Notes under the pieces: model-generated
Seen by the model: the letters and a program-made list of their open reading frames with translations, nothing else
Database searches by the model: none
Told to the model about the DNA's origin: nothing
From: an uncultured Sulfitobacter sp.
Lineage (GTDB): Bacteria > Pseudomonadota > Alphaproteobacteria > Rhodobacterales > Rhodobacteraceae
Assembly (NCBI GenBank): GCA_913060815.1
Contig: CAJXSZ010000001.1
Coordinates: forward strand, 62,001 to 126,000
Direction of reading: 5' to 3'
Length of the DNA: 64,000 bases
Position numbers and translations under genes: made by a program
Shown here: in pieces, positions 30,955 through 40,113 of the stretch
Layout: every line of letters starts with the position of its first letter
Numbering within the stretch: position 1 is the first letter of the stretch

Positions 30955-30974
30955 GCGCCCGAACCGCCCCCACG

Positions 30975-31078
30975 GGGCGGGCGCTTCGCTTCCCGCCCCT
31001 CGGTTCGGACGCGGTGCTCCGAATTAAGAGCGCTCTTTGCATCCCCGGCGAAGTGCTTGCGCACTCCGCGTTCGGCAC
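30975..31078 (+). repeat. 104 bp direct repeat, copy A
   Basis: Begins GGGCGGGCGCTTCGCTT and ends TTCGGCAC. It aligns without gaps to copy B at 31141-31244 with 80 of 104 positions identical by my count. The first 46 bases are best kept; inside, GGGCGGG pairs with CCCGCCC as a hairpin. Probably a dispersed intergenic repeat family of this genome. Confidence 0.65.
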
Positions 31079-31081
31079 TTC

Positions 31082-31119
31082 AAAAGCTGCCCCGCAGCTT
31101 TTGATCTGGCTTCGCCAGA
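31082..31119. repeat. Twin hairpins between the direct repeats
   Basis: AAAAGCTGC-CCC-GCAGCTTTT (31082-31102) and TCTGGC-TTC-GCCAGA (31105-31119), both perfect. The first ends in TTTT on either strand and could serve as a weak bidirectional terminator. Confidence 0.5.
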
Positions 31120-31140
31120 CCGTGCCTCACCCCCCAAACA

Positions 31141-31244
31141 GGGCGGGCGCTTCGCTTGCTGCCCCTCGGCTCAGACGCGGTGTCTTGAATTGAGGTCAGT
31201 CTTCGCATCCCCAGTGAAGGTCTCGCGCCCTGCACGTCCGACAC
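31141..31244 (+). repeat. 104 bp direct repeat, copy B
   Basis: Second copy, 166 bp downstream of copy A, same length. It ends GTCCGACAC. Most differences lie in the middle third; the GC hairpin at its 5' end is weaker than in copy A. Confidence 0.65.
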
Positions 31245-31460
31245 CCCATGAGTAGTCTTTACCAAACGAATCCAGCACCTCCCCCCGCCAATTTCGCTTT
31301 TCCAATAAAACTCAAATCCCGCCCTGAACACGTACACCGCACGGTGTACAGGGGGTGTACACATGCTGCACAGATAGCACCCCCTAAAACCTCAAAAAAG
31401 CTGGACTTGCGCTGCACCGCGCGCAAAGCTGTTGGAAACCAAACAACCCCGAGGATCCCC

Positions 31461-31760
31461 ATGTTCAAAATCCCCGCTTTGGCACGCGCCGCCGCATTTG
31501 GCCTCATGGCAATCACGCCCCAAACAGCCACGGCGGAGGTAAAGATTTACCCCTACGCCAGCCATGAGAACCACTGCCCCGCAGGCCTGCGCCCCGTCTC
31601 GATCAACGGTGTCATATGCTGCGGTACGCCCAACACGCACACCACGTATCAGGCCGCGATGTCCCATCCCGTGGCCAAGAAAAAGCATCGCGCCGTGCAC
31701 CGCACGCACCGCGTCTCACAAAGCTGCCGTGTCGGCACAAAAGGCTGCACCGACTACTAA
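31461..31760 (+). CDS. Small secreted cysteine-containing protein
   Basis: Pre-protein of 99 residues: signal peptide (FKIPALARAAAFGLMAITPQTATA-E), then a short basic mature part with CPAGLRPVSINGVICCGTP and a terminal SCRVGTKGCTDY. Five cysteines in about 75 mature residues suggest disulfides or metal binding in the periplasm. The frame extends to 31248, but GAGGAT before ATG 31461 and the signal peptide fix this start. Function unknown. Confidence 0.6.
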   Translation: MFKIPALARAAAFGLMAITPQTATAEVKIYPYASHENHCPAGLRPVSINGVICCGTPNTHTTYQAAMSHPVAKKKHRAVHRTHRVSQSCRVGTKGCTDY

Positions 31761-31821
31761 GCGCCTGTATTCAAATCACTTCCCCCGGCCTTCGACCTGT
31801 CTTGAGGCGGGGGATCGCGTC

Positions 31822-32028
31822 CTACAGCAGGGTGATATCTGCTGCCATTTGACGCCCGTCACGCCCCTCTGACATCTCGAAGCTCACCTTCTGGTCATCC
31901 GCCAGACCCGTCAGCCCCGACTGCTCGACGGCCGAGATGTGTACGAATACATCATTCCCGCCACCCTCGGGCGCGATAAAGCCATATCCCTTTGTCGTGT
32001 TGAACCATTTGACTGTTCCCGTTGGCAT
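31822..32028 (-). CDS. cspA: Cold-shock protein (CspA family)
   Basis: Single-stranded nucleic-acid chaperone of 68 residues with RNP1 (KGYGFIAP) and RNP2 (VFVHISAVE) in one cold-shock domain. The start at 32028 is supported by AAGGAGGG 8 nt upstream; the frame's extension to 32091 is leader sequence. The 160 bp leader shared with the divergent ArsC-like gene probably holds both promoters. Confidence 0.9.
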   Translation of the reverse strand: MPTGTVKWFNTTKGYGFIAPEGGGNDVFVHISAVEQSGLTGLADDQKVSFEMSEGRDGRQMAADITLL

Positions 32029-32189
32029 AGCAGATGCCCTCCTTGTCGTATTCAAGTCACGGAACCTAGCGTCACTTGACGCGGGTCCCATCCTAAGACA
32101 ATTGTGCCTCCGACCCGAATTTCAAGGTTTAAAGCCCCGATTTGCGACAATCTGGCGCCCTTGTGATCCCAGTGATGAGGAATTGTGCA

Positions 32190-32510
32190 ATGATCGAAAT
32201 CTATGGCCTGAAGAACTGCGACACCTGCCGTAAGGCTTTGAAAGCGCTTCCAAATGCCGAGCTGCGCGATGTCCGTGCAGACGGCGTGTCCGCGGATCTG
32301 TTGGCGCAGGCCTTCGCGAAGTTCGGCGAAAAATTGCTCAACACGCGTTCGACCACATGGCGCGGGCTGAAGGAGACAGAGCGCGCCAAACCGCCGCTTG
32401 AGCTAATCGCAGAGCACCCCGCTTTGATGAAACGCCCGCTGATTAAAGCAGGCGACACACTGTTTCTGGGCTGGACCGCGCAAACGCAGGCCGAGATCGA
32501 AGCGCTTTAG
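32190..32510 (+). CDS. ArsC/Spx-family thioredoxin-fold protein (YffB-like)
   Basis: Protein of 106 residues with the N-terminal CxxC (C10, C13 in YGLKNCDTCRKALK) and the C-terminal segment RPLIKAGDTLFLGW of the ArsC/YffB/Spx family. These are glutathione-linked reductases or of unknown role; true arsenate reductase is not implied. GAGGAA lies 7 nt before the ATG. Its end overlaps the convergent DoxX gene by 4 nt. Confidence 0.8.
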   Translation: MIEIYGLKNCDTCRKALKALPNAELRDVRADGVSADLLAQAFAKFGEKLLNTRSTTWRGLKETERAKPPLELIAEHPALMKRPLIKAGDTLFLGWTAQTQAEIEAL

Positions 32511-33055
32511 TCGCGGGCGCGCAGGGCACGATCAAACGATAGCGGCCCCGCCCCTTTGATCACAAGCACCAGCAGGGCAAATATCCAAAGAGCACGCTGG
32601 TCCATGATGACGCCGTCGGAGAAGCGATCAAACCAAGCGCCCAGCACTTTGCTGTCGTCCCAGCCGTTGTGGCCGTAAAGATCGGTCAGCGATTGCAGCA
32701 CTACAAACCCGATCATCCCAAGGGCAGCCAGCCGCGTGAACAGCCCCAGCACAATAAGCGCAGGCAGGATGAATTCTGCCCATGTTCCCGCCAGTACGAA
32801 TAGCTCATGAAGGACACCAAATCGGTCGGTGTCGTATCCTACGGCCTCCATCATGCGCGGGAAAATCTGGACATAAGCCCCTGTAGATGGTGAGAAAATT
32901 CCGCCAATCCCTTCGCCGAGCTTGGTTAGGCCCGAGACCCAGAAATACATGAGCAAAATCGCAGCGAACAGGAACCGCGCCAGCGTGGGCAAAAGCCATT
33001 CGGCTTGCTCCAATCGGTCAACAATAGCGCGGTAGAAGGAGAGGAGGGCAGTCAT
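32507..33055 (-). CDS. DoxX-family membrane protein of the bufferin operon
   Basis: Inner-membrane protein of 182 residues with four membrane helices (LARFLFAAILLMYFWVSGLTKL, ELFVLAGTWAEFILPALIVLGLF and others), the DoxX layout. Last gene of the DUF2282-DUF692-DUF2063 operon, overlapping the preceding gene by 4 nt (ATGA). DoxX proteins are common fourth members of such loci; their role there is not established. Confidence 0.8.
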   Translation of the reverse strand: MTALLSFYRAIVDRLEQAEWLLPTLARFLFAAILLMYFWVSGLTKLGEGIGGIFSPSTGAYVQIFPRMMEAVGYDTDRFGVLHELFVLAGTWAEFILPALIVLGLFTRLAALGMIGFVVLQSLTDLYGHNGWDDSKVLGAWFDRFSDGVIMDQRALWIFALLVLVIKGAGPLSFDRALRARD

Positions 33056-33804
33056 AGTAAGTCCTTTTCAGGGGTGCAAAATGCATTTGATCGCAGGGCA
33101 AGCGTTAGGTTTGCGGCAAAGTCGAAATCAGGTGCTGCAGCAGTGGCCGTCTCGACGGCTGAACCGATTGGCTGTTCCGCAAGCGCGCCAAGCCATGTGG
33201 CCCCACCAGCGGGCAGCAAATGCACGACTGGGTCGAATTCGGGGCGCGTGATAAGCACAGCCTGTCCTTGGGGGCGCGGCTCTGGCGCGTCTTGTTGTGC
33301 TGCGCGCCGCCATAGATCGAACAGTGGCCAGCGCGAGCGCAGCACATGGCTAGAAGGGGCCAGATGAAGGTGCGCGTCGGCTAATATCTCTGGCGCTTGT
33401 TGCAAAACGCTCGGGTCAAAAGGGCTGGCATCTGCTGCGTGATAGGAGGCGCGCAAGGCCAAGTCCAAACGTGCCACATCGCCCAGATATCCTAAATGCT
33501 TCAGCGGCTCGAACGCCTCAAGGAACGCCGGAAATTCAGCGCCATAGTGCATCATCAGCGGCGTGCGTGGCGGATGGGCGCGCACAAACAGCGGCACAAG
33601 GCTATCGAAATTCTGTTCGCCCAACAGGCTACGCACATGGGGGAAGGCTTTTATCATCGCCTCTGATAGCGACACGACAACATTGTTGCGGTACACGTCA
33701 TAGCGCCTTCCAGCCGCTGCCCCCTGCGCATCTTGCAGCCCTTCGGGAACGGCGGCTGCGGGGTCAAGCAGGGCCTTACGGAAGTGATCTTGGGTGACGG
33801 TCAT
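33052..33804 (-). CDS. bufC: DUF2063 partner protein of the MNIO RiPP enzyme (BufC/HvfC-like)
   Basis: The 250-residue protein opens with FRKALLDPAAAVPEGLQ and RRYDVYRNNVVVSLSEAMIKAFPHVRSLLG, the diagnostic N-terminal region of DUF2063. These proteins bind the precursor and present it to the DUF692 (MNIO) enzyme. The start overlaps the stop of the enzyme gene by 1 nt. Symbol assigned by operon context and family. Confidence 0.8.
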   Translation of the reverse strand: MTVTQDHFRKALLDPAAAVPEGLQDAQGAAAGRRYDVYRNNVVVSLSEAMIKAFPHVRSLLGEQNFDSLVPLFVRAHPPRTPLMMHYGAEFPAFLEAFEPLKHLGYLGDVARLDLALRASYHAADASPFDPSVLQQAPEILADAHLHLAPSSHVLRSRWPLFDLWRRAAQQDAPEPRPQGQAVLITRPEFDPVVHLLPAGGATWLGALAEQPIGSAVETATAAAPDFDFAANLTLALRSNAFCTPEKDLL

Positions 33805-34664
33805 CAGATGGCCAATGCGGGCGCAAGCGCAGTTGCGGCACGCGCGGCCTCATCACGCAGGGTGGTCCAGTCGGGGACATCCGTATCCCACTCCACCAAC
33901 ACTGGCTTTGGCCCGCTGCGCACAAGGGTATAATCAAGCAACGCCCATACCGGATCAACCACCGCCGCACCGTGGCTGTCGATGAGCAGCGGCGCCCCGT
34001 GGTCGTCATGGTCTTCGTCATGGCCACCCACATGAATTTCGCCCACAGCGTCAAGCGGGTAGGCGTCGATGTAGGCCTGTGGGCTGAGCTTCAGGTTGGT
34101 GGCAGAGATGAAAACATTGTTCACATCCAGCAACAGACCACAGCCTGTTTTCTCAACAAGGGCGGCGAGGAAGTCGGTCTCGGTGAACGTGCTCTCGGCG
34201 AAGGCGAGATAGCTTGAGGGGTTCTCAAGAAGCATCTGGCGGCCCAGCGTGTCCTGCACTTGCGCGATGTGCGCGGCCACACGGTCCAGCGTTGCTTGGG
34301 TATAGGGCAGGGGCAAGAGGTCGTTGAGGAACTCGGCACCGTGGGTGGACCATGCAAGATGCTCGGAAAAGCTGGCAGGGCTGAAGCGGTCCATAATGGT
34401 GCGCAAACGCGCAAGGTGATCCGTGTCCAGCGGTTGATCACCGCCGATGGACAGGCCAACGCCGTGCACGGACAGGGCAAACTGCTCCGACAGGGCGCGC
34501 AGCTGCGCATGGGGCCGTCCGCCGTCGCCCATATAATTCTCGGCATGCACTTCGATCCATTCAACGGGGCCAGGGGCTTCGCGAAGATCGGTGAAATGTT
34601 GGGGTTTATAGCCGACACCAACGCCATGCGGCAGGCCGTCAGGCTGGGAGGATTGATCGTACAT
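33804..34664 (-). CDS. bufB: DUF692 multinuclear non-heme iron oxidative enzyme (MNIO, BufB-like)
   Basis: TIM-barrel enzyme of 286 residues that modifies cysteines of a RiPP precursor. Family motifs: [45 protein letters not shown] and [10 protein letters not shown], giving the His, Asp, Asn and Glu iron ligands. In characterised bufferin systems it acts with the DUF2063 partner on a DUF2282 peptide. It follows the precursor gene by 66 nt. Confidence 0.88.
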   Translation of the reverse strand: MYDQSSQPDGLPHGVGVGYKPQHFTDLREAPGPVEWIEVHAENYMGDGGRPHAQLRALSEQFALSVHGVGLSIGGDQPLDTDHLARLRTIMDRFSPASFSEHLAWSTHGAEFLNDLLPLPYTQATLDRVAAHIAQVQDTLGRQMLLENPSSYLAFAESTFTETDFLAALVEKTGCGLLLDVNNVFISATNLKLSPQAYIDAYPLDAVGEIHVGGHDEDHDDHGAPLLIDSHGAAVVDPVWALLDYTLVRSGPKPVLVEWDTDVPDWTTLRDEAARAATALAPALAI

Positions 34665-34696
34665 GTCTTGGCCCTCCGGTACTCGGGAGTGTGTCG

Positions 34697-34720
34697 CAGG
34701 GCGCCAGTGGCAGCGCCCTG
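34697..34720 (-). promoter_or_regulatory. Intra-operon hairpin between precursor and enzyme genes
   Basis: CAGGGCGC...GCGCCCTG, 8 bp perfect GC-rich stem with 8 nt loop, between bufA and bufB, without a T run. Such hairpins often guard the 3' end of the precursor message or partly stop transcription, so that precursor outnumbers enzyme. Function inferred from position. Confidence 0.55.
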
Positions 34721-34730
34721 TGAGGGTATC

Positions 34731-35033
34731 TTATGCTGGCAGGTCGCGCTCTTGTGGCTCAAGCGAGCCTTTGCGCTCGGTGCCGTCTGCCATGGCAGGC
34801 AGGTCGATCGTTGTGCAGGTGCCTGCATCGACCAGTGTCCATGCGTTGCCTTGATAATCTGTTACGGATGTGCCTGCACATGTGGTGCCGGGACCGGCGG
34901 CGCAATCATTGGCGCCAGCGACGGATACGCCATAGCATTTCTCTTTGGACGCGGCATCGGCGGTTGTGCCAACGGCGGACATGGAAGCGGCGACAGCGCC
35001 TGCAATTGCGAGTGTTTTCATTGTTGTGGACAT
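34731..35033 (-). CDS. bufA: DUF2282 bufferin-type RiPP precursor (BufA1-like)
   Basis: Precursor of 100 residues: Sec signal peptide (to about residue 28, TTADAAS) then a core with four cysteines, C33, C44, C52 and C73 ([28 protein letters not shown]). DUF2282 peptides exported after cysteine modification sequester copper in the periplasm in the Caulobacter bufferin system. Start 35033 has GGGAGAG 5 nt upstream. First gene of the operon, with a separate promoter region behind the thrS terminator. Confidence 0.87.
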   Translation of the reverse strand: MSTTMKTLAIAGAVAASMSAVGTTADAASKEKCYGVSVAGANDCAAGPGTTCAGTSVTDYQGNAWTLVDAGTCTTIDLPAMADGTERKGSLEPQERDLPA

Positions 35034-35049
35034 CAGGTCTCTCCCATTT

Positions 35050-35095
35050 GATGTATATAGTCTGTGTTAGTGTTTTCAGTTAAGCAGGACTGCCG
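35050..35095 (-). promoter_or_regulatory. Candidate promoter of the bufferin operon
   Basis: On the minus strand TTAACT and TATATA are spaced by 18 nt, about 20 nt upstream of the ribosome site of the precursor gene. It lies after the thrS terminator. No regulator gene or copper-box is recognisable, so this is a weak call by pattern alone. Confidence 0.4.
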
Positions 35096-35137
35096 CGCTA
35101 AATCTACTCACGAGGCAGTGTGTCACAGCAGCGTTAG

Positions 35138-35174
35138 AAAAAGCGCTGGAAATCCTGTGGGATTCCAGCGCTTT
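35138..35174 (-). terminator. Intrinsic terminator of thrS
   Basis: Inverted repeat AAAGCGCTGGAA / TTCCAGCGCTTT (12 bp, extended by a bulged TCC/GGA) followed on the minus strand by TTTTTC. It lies about 65 nt after the thrS stop and separates thrS from the bufferin operon. Confidence 0.85.
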
Positions 35175-35238
35175 CCTGCTTTTCGTGAGGCTCTTGTAAC
35201 AATTGGTCGCGCGATTTACGCGGCCTGAGGCGCAAATG

Positions 35239-37185
35239 TTACAGTAAATCGGGTGCGGTCGCCTCGGTTTTGAGTGCCTCTGTAACATCGCTCAAAGCCT
35301 GCACCGAGGTCTGCTTCTCCCCCAAGCGGCGCACGGAGACTGTGCGCTCCTCAACCTCGCGGTTGCCCACGGCGAGGATCACGGGGACCTTGCCAACAGA
35401 ATGCTCTCGCACCTTGTAGTTGATCTTTTCGTTGCGCATGTCGGCCTCGGCGCGCACACCAGCGGTGCGCAGCTCGGCCACGACTTCAGCCACATAGTCA
35501 TCCGCTTCGGAGGTGATGGACGCGACAACGACCTGACGTGGAGCCAGCCAGAAGGGCAGCTTGCCTGCGTGTTCTTCGATCAGAATGCCAATGAAGCGCT
35601 CGAAACTTCCCAGCGTGGCGCGGTGCAGCATAACGGGGCGATGCTTGCCACCGTCCGCGCCCACATAGGTTGCGTCGAGGCGTTCTGGCAGGTTGGGGTC
35701 AACTTGCAGCGTACCACACTGCCATTCACGGCCAATCGCATCCGTGAGAGTGAATTCCAGCTTGGGGCCATAGAACGCCCCTTCACCGGGAAGGAGTTCG
35801 AACTCATAGCCCGCCGCATTACACGCATCGCCCAAGGCTTTCTCGACACGGTCCCAGCTTTCTTCAGTGCCCACACGCTTTTCGGGGCGGGTGGACAGCT
35901 TGATGGTCCAGTCATGGAAGCCGAGATCACTGTAGACAGACGCGAGGAAGGCGATGAATTTCGCGGTCTCGTCTACGATCTGGTCTTCGGTGCAGAAAAT
36001 ATGCCCGTCGTCTTGGGTAAACCCGCGCACGCGCATGATGCCGTGCAGCGCGCCTGACGGCTCGTAGCGGTTACAGCTGCCGAATTCGGCCATGCGCAGG
36101 GGCAGGTCGCGGTAGCTTTTCATACCTGTGTTAAAAATTTGCACGTGGCAGGGGCAGTTCATGGGCTTGAGCGCGTTGACGGTCTTTTGGGCTGCGTGCT
36201 CCTCGTCCACTTCAACGATGAACATGTGGTCCTGATAGTTCTGCCAGTGCCCTGAATCTTCCCACAGCTTGCGATTCACCACCTGCGGTGTGTTCACTTC
36301 GACATAGCCGTCGGCGCGCTGTTTGCGGCGCATGTAGTCCTGAAGCTGGGTGTAGACCATCCAGCCATTGGGGTGCCAGAACACCTGACCGGGAGCTTCT
36401 TCCTGCATGTGATACAGGTCCATCTCGCGGCCCAGCTTGCGGTGGTCACGCTTGGCGGCTTCCTCCAGCATATTCAGATGCGCCTTGAGCTTTTCCTTGC
36501 CCGTGAAGGCCACGCCGTAGATGCGTTGCAGCATCGCGCGGTCGCTGTCACCACGCCAGTAGGCGCCAGCAATGGACATCAGCTTGAACGCGTCACCCGC
36601 CACTTGGCCTGTGTGTTGCAAATGCGGACCACGGCAGAGGTCCTGCCAGTCGCCATGCCAGTACATGCGCAGAGGCTCGTCGCCGGGGATGGCTTCAATC
36701 AGCTCCACTTTGTAGGGCTCGTTGAGGTCTTCGTAGTGTTTTATGGCACGGGCGCGCTCCCAGACTTCGGTGCGTACAGGGTCACGCTTGTTGATGATCT
36801 CTTTCATCTTCTTTTCGATGGTGCCGAGATCGTCGGGGGTGAAGGCTTCCTTGCGGTCAAAGTCGTAATACCAGCCGTCCTTGATCACGGGACCAATGGT
36901 GACCTTTGTGTCGGGCCAGATTTCCTGCACCGCGCGGGCCATGATGTGGGCCAGATCGTGGCGCACCAGCTCGTTGGCTTGTTCTTCATCCGCCATGGTG
37001 TGAATGGCGATGCTGGCATCCGCATCAATGGGCCACGCAAGGTCATAATGCCCACCGTTCACAGTGGCGCTGATGGCTTTTTTGCCGAGGGATTTGGAAA
37101 TGTCGGCGGCGACCTCGCCAGCGGTAATGCCAGCGGCGTAGGTGCGTACGGAGTCGTCGGGAAGGGTGAGTGCGATCTGGGCCAT
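35239..37185 (-). CDS. thrS: Threonyl-tRNA synthetase
   Basis: Charges tRNA-Thr. The 648 residues run TGS domain (about 1-62, [19 protein letters not shown]), editing/SAD domain with the HxxxH motif ([11 protein letters not shown]), class II catalytic core (zinc-binding [12 protein letters not shown], motif 2 [21 protein letters not shown]) and anticodon-binding domain to the C-terminus. Full length. No T-box is seen in the short leader, as expected for a Gram-negative. Confidence 0.97.
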   Translation of the reverse strand: MAQIALTLPDDSVRTYAAGITAGEVAADISKSLGKKAISATVNGGHYDLAWPIDADASIAIHTMADEEQANELVRHDLAHIMARAVQEIWPDTKVTIGPVIKDGWYYDFDRKEAFTPDDLGTIEKKMKEIINKRDPVRTEVWERARAIKHYEDLNEPYKVELIEAIPGDEPLRMYWHGDWQDLCRGPHLQHTGQVAGDAFKLMSIAGAYWRGDSDRAMLQRIYGVAFTGKEKLKAHLNMLEEAAKRDHRKLGREMDLYHMQEEAPGQVFWHPNGWMVYTQLQDYMRRKQRADGYVEVNTPQVVNRKLWEDSGHWQNYQDHMFIVEVDEEHAAQKTVNALKPMNCPCHVQIFNTGMKSYRDLPLRMAEFGSCNRYEPSGALHGIMRVRGFTQDDGHIFCTEDQIVDETAKFIAFLASVYSDLGFHDWTIKLSTRPEKRVGTEESWDRVEKALGDACNAAGYEFELLPGEGAFYGPKLEFTLTDAIGREWQCGTLQVDPNLPERLDATYVGADGGKHRPVMLHRATLGSFERFIGILIEEHAGKLPFWLAPRQVVVASITSEADDYVAEVVAELRTAGVRAEADMRNEKINYKVREHSVGKVPVILAVGNREVEERTVSVRRLGEKQTSVQALSDVTEALKTEATAPDLL

Positions 37186-37268
37186 TGGGCCTCCTCGTCG
37201 GTTTGGCGCCTACGAGACGCCCGGTTGCGGGTTATGTGGGGGCGTTTTGACCGCAGCCGCAGCCTGCG

Positions 37269-38447
37269 TCAAGGGCGTGCTTCACTCAGCGGGCTGAGGC
37301 GTACGGAAAGTGTCAAATGTACCAAAGCAAGCGAAGCGCCCACGCCAGCTGCCACGCCCAGAGACGAGAGGCCATATCCCGTGATCATCAGCCCGCCCAC
37401 GGCCGAGCCGATGGCCGCGCCAATATAGATCGCGGCCGCGTTGAGCGCGAGCACCACAGGGGCGCGGTGGCCAGCCATTGCGAAGAGGCGAATCTGTTGC
37501 GCAGCCATGAATGACCAGCCTCCCATGGCCCAGATCGCGACCATGAACAGCAACACAGGTACGCTTACAGGCAGCAAAGAGAACATCGGCATTATACCCA
37601 TCTGGAACAGGCATAGGCCGGTCAATGTGATGCGCCACCCGAAACGGTCCGAGAGGTACCCGCCAAGGATATTGCCCGCCACGGCGCCAAAGCCTGCCAC
37701 CATCAGGGTGAGCGCAATGCCGTCGCGGCCAAAGCCCATCGTACTGCTCAGCAGGGGGGTAATATAGGTGAACAGCACATATTGTGCGCCGATAAAGCTG
37801 CCTGTGAATCCGATGGCCAGCATCACGCGGCCTTCCCCGATAACATCGCGCAAATCGGCGAGGGTCACTGGCTGGAATTTCAACCCCGCAGGCACGCGTG
37901 TCCAGATCAGCCAGATACACGGCACCGCCAGTGCAACCATTAGCCAGAAGGCCCAGCGCCAGCCAAAGCTATAGGCAATCCAGCTGGTGGCCGGAACACC
38001 GATCACTTGGGACAGGGTCAGGCCAAAGAACACGGCAGCCAACACTTTGGCGCGGTTCTCTTCTGCCGTCAGCCCCGCGGCAACAGCGGCCGCCAGCGGC
38101 GTAAATATACCCGCCCCCGCTGCGGCCAGCACACGTGCGATGTTCAGCCCCGTGAGCGTCGGCGACAGCGCGGAGATCGCAGCGGCGACGGCCACCAACA
38201 CAAACCCCAGTGCCATAATGCGCCTGCGCCCGATCTGACCTGTGGATGCAATCAGAAGCGGCGACAGGATCGCATAGGCTACCGCATAGACAGTGAGCAA
38301 CTGGCCCGTTTGCGCGGGGGTGAGGCCCATATCTGAGCCCATCGGCTCCACCAGTCCGATGATGCCGAAAGCCGCGATGCCGATCACGAAATTACACGCT
38401 GACAGGGCGGGGATCATCAGGCGGTCTGTTGTTGGTACTGTGTTCAT
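37269..38447 (-). CDS. MFS transporter (drug/sugar efflux type)
   Basis: Major facilitator of about 392 residues, 12 membrane segments. The loop 2-3 motif GQIGRRRIMALGFVLVA and the antiporter-type segment LAAAGAGIFTPLAAAVAAGL match the AraJ/arabinose-efflux (DHA1) group. Frame extends to 38513, but MNTVPTTDRLMIPAL at 38447 or the adjacent ATG at 38450 is the natural start. Lies 83 nt upstream of thrS on the same strand. Substrate unknown. Confidence 0.82.
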   Translation of the reverse strand: MNTVPTTDRLMIPALSACNFVIGIAAFGIIGLVEPMGSDMGLTPAQTGQLLTVYAVAYAILSPLLIASTGQIGRRRIMALGFVLVAVAAAISALSPTLTGLNIARVLAAAGAGIFTPLAAAVAAGLTAEENRAKVLAAVFFGLTLSQVIGVPATSWIAYSFGWRWAFWLMVALAVPCIWLIWTRVPAGLKFQPVTLADLRDVIGEGRVMLAIGFTGSFIGAQYVLFTYITPLLSSTMGFGRDGIALTLMVAGFGAVAGNILGGYLSDRFGWRITLTGLCLFQMGIMPMFSLLPVSVPVLLFMVAIWAMGGWSFMAAQQIRLFAMAGHRAPVVLALNAAAIYIGAAIGSAVGGLMITGYGLSSLGVAAGVGASLALVHLTLSVRLSPLSEARP

Positions 38448-38607
38448 CATCCGCCAAGTAGCATCATTGTTCCCCCCAGCAAGCAAGCGCGCATGCTTGT
38501 GCCGTAACGGCACAGTTTTCTCAGCGCGCTGAAGTCACCTTGAGCAGCCCAGTTGAAATGCTCTCCCAGTCCATGCACAATACTGCAAACAGGAAAAGGT
38601 GCTGACC

Positions 38608-38838
38608 ATGGCCAAATACAACCGTAATTTCGATCTCACCCTCAGCGACATTGATCTGATCGAGGCGGCGTTGCGTGTGGTCAAACGCGATCTCTCGCTG
38701 GGTCGTGAAGGGGCGCGTGCCTTGTTGCCAGAGATTGAGGACGGTGATCACGTCACGGAGATCAACGATCTACTGGGCCGTTTGCATAACCAGAAGATTT
38801 TCTATCGTCCCACAGATGAACCTTACGTCAGCGGCTAA
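38608..38838 (+). CDS. Small conserved hypothetical protein
   Basis: Acidic helical protein of 76 residues (MAKYNRNFDLTLSDIDLIEAALR, VTEINDLLGRLHNQKIFYRP). Family not recognised. ATG 38608 has AAAAGG 8 nt upstream; a GTG at 38599 is in frame. Codon use matches the chromosome, and the sequence reads like a real short gene, not a shadow. The hydrolase gene follows after 76 nt. Confidence 0.55.
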   Translation: MAKYNRNFDLTLSDIDLIEAALRVVKRDLSLGREGARALLPEIEDGDHVTEINDLLGRLHNQKIFYRPTDEPYVSG

Positions 38839-38914
38839 GGCAATTGTTGCCGCCAGACCGTTGCCCTTGGAAGCGCTGACCTGCACTATTGGCAAAACAG
38901 TTTAGGGGGCGGAC

Positions 38915-39688
38915 ATGGCAGAGCCATCATATCTCGATACAGACCAAGGGCGCAGGATCGCCTATCACCTCACCGAAGGGGAGGGGCCGTGCGTTGTCTT
39001 TCTCGGGGGGCTGAAATCCGACATGGAAGGGACCAAGGCGGTCCATCTTGAGGACTGGGCGCAAGCCAAGGGCCGCGCTTTCTTGCGGTTGGATTATTCA
39101 GGCCACGGCCAATCTTCTTGTACTTTCGAGGAGGGTTGCATCGGCGATTGGCACGCGGATACACTCGCGGCTGTCGAGGCGTTGATCCAAGGGCCGATTG
39201 TTCCTGTGGGCTCGTCTATGGGCGGCTGGCAGGCACTGCTGCTGGCCCGTGCGATGCCAGAGCGTCTTGCAGGACTGGTCACGATCGCTGCCGCCCCTGA
39301 TTTCACCGAAGACGGCTGGTGGGAGAATTTCGACGCCGATCAGCGCGCCCAGCTTGAGCGCGATGGCCGCGTGGAGTTGCCCTCGGATTATATGGAACCT
39401 TACATTGTGACCAAGCGCATGGTCGAGGACGGGCGCGACCATCTGGTGCTGCGCGCACCGCTCGAGCTGCCCGTCTCGGTCCGTATGCTGCAAGGCACTG
39501 CGGATACGGCCGTGAGCACGGCCACCGCCACACGGCTTCTGGAGCATGCGTCCAGCCCTGACATGCGACTAACGCTGGTCAAAGACGCCGATCACCGCTT
39601 CTCCGACGGGCCGTGCTTGGAACTGATCGAGCAGGCGGTAGAAGACGTCATTACCCAATCGGCAAACCAAGCCGCGAGCCTCGTTTGA
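38915..39688 (+). CDS. Alpha/beta hydrolase of the ABHD10 type
   Basis: Serine hydrolase of 257 residues. FLGGLKSDMEGTKA near the N-terminus is the hallmark of the ABHD10 group (in mitochondria, depalmitoylation and glucuronide hydrolysis). The nucleophile elbow GSSMGGW puts Ser101 in place; acid in GTADTAVS and His in KDADHRFS. First of three genes overlapping as TGATG, so probably one operon with the VOC and M15-like genes. Confidence 0.8.
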   Translation: MAEPSYLDTDQGRRIAYHLTEGEGPCVVFLGGLKSDMEGTKAVHLEDWAQAKGRAFLRLDYSGHGQSSCTFEEGCIGDWHADTLAAVEALIQGPIVPVGSSMGGWQALLLARAMPERLAGLVTIAAAPDFTEDGWWENFDADQRAQLERDGRVELPSDYMEPYIVTKRMVEDGRDHLVLRAPLELPVSVRMLQGTADTAVSTATATRLLEHASSPDMRLTLVKDADHRFSDGPCLELIEQAVEDVITQSANQAASLV

Positions 39689-40113
39689 TGGAGCAGCGCA
39701 TCAGCCTGATCACCCTTGGGGTGCGCGACATGAACGTTACCGCCGCGTTTTACGAGGCGCTGGGCTGGAGGCGTGTTGAGACCGAGGACGGTGTCATTGC
39801 CTTTGATCTGATAGGACAGACGCTGGGGCTCTATCCGCTCGAGAAGCTTGCCGCGGATCTGGGGCTTGCAGTTGAGGATCTGGGACGCGGCGCCAGCACG
39901 CTGGGCTACAACGTGCGCGACAAAGCGGAAGTGGCAGCGATACTTGCAAAGGCCGAAGCCGCAGGCGGGCGCATCCTCAAATCTGCCGCGGATGTGTTCT
40001 GGGGCGGGCATCACGGCTATTTGGCAGACCCCGAGGGTAACATCTGGGAAGTGGCGCATAATCCTTATTCACCACTGGCCGAGGATGGCAGTTTCCGCTG
40101 GAACGGCCATTGA
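39688..40113 (+). CDS. VOC-family (glyoxalase/bleomycin-resistance fold) protein
   Basis: The 141-residue protein has two VOC units: SLITLGVRDMNVTAAFYEALGWRRV and the closing WGGHHGYLADPEGNIWEVAHNP with the conserved Glu. The metal His of the first unit is not obvious (SLITLG). ATG at 39688 sits in the stop of the hydrolase gene (TGATG). Substrate unknown; resistance or glyoxalase roles cannot be assigned. Confidence 0.78.
   Translation: MEQRISLITLGVRDMNVTAAFYEALGWRRVETEDGVIAFDLIGQTLGLYPLEKLAADLGLAVEDLGRGASTLGYNVRDKAEVAAILAKAEAAGGRILKSAADVFWGGHHGYLADPEGNIWEVAHNPYSPLAEDGSFRWNGH

Larger units (their letters stand above)
30925..31460 (+). other. Repeat- and hairpin-rich intergenic region
   Basis: No credible gene. 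It holds two diverged direct copies of a 104 bp unit, several perfect short hairpins, and the leader of the small secreted protein gene. GC is high, in contrast to the AT-rich gene just before it. Short frames on both strands are by-products of the repeats. Confidence 0.6.

Noticed and set aside
30934-31244. Possible CRISPR array in the repeat-rich spacer
   Set aside because: Only two diverged 104 bp copies, no regular short repeat-spacer pattern and no cas gene.
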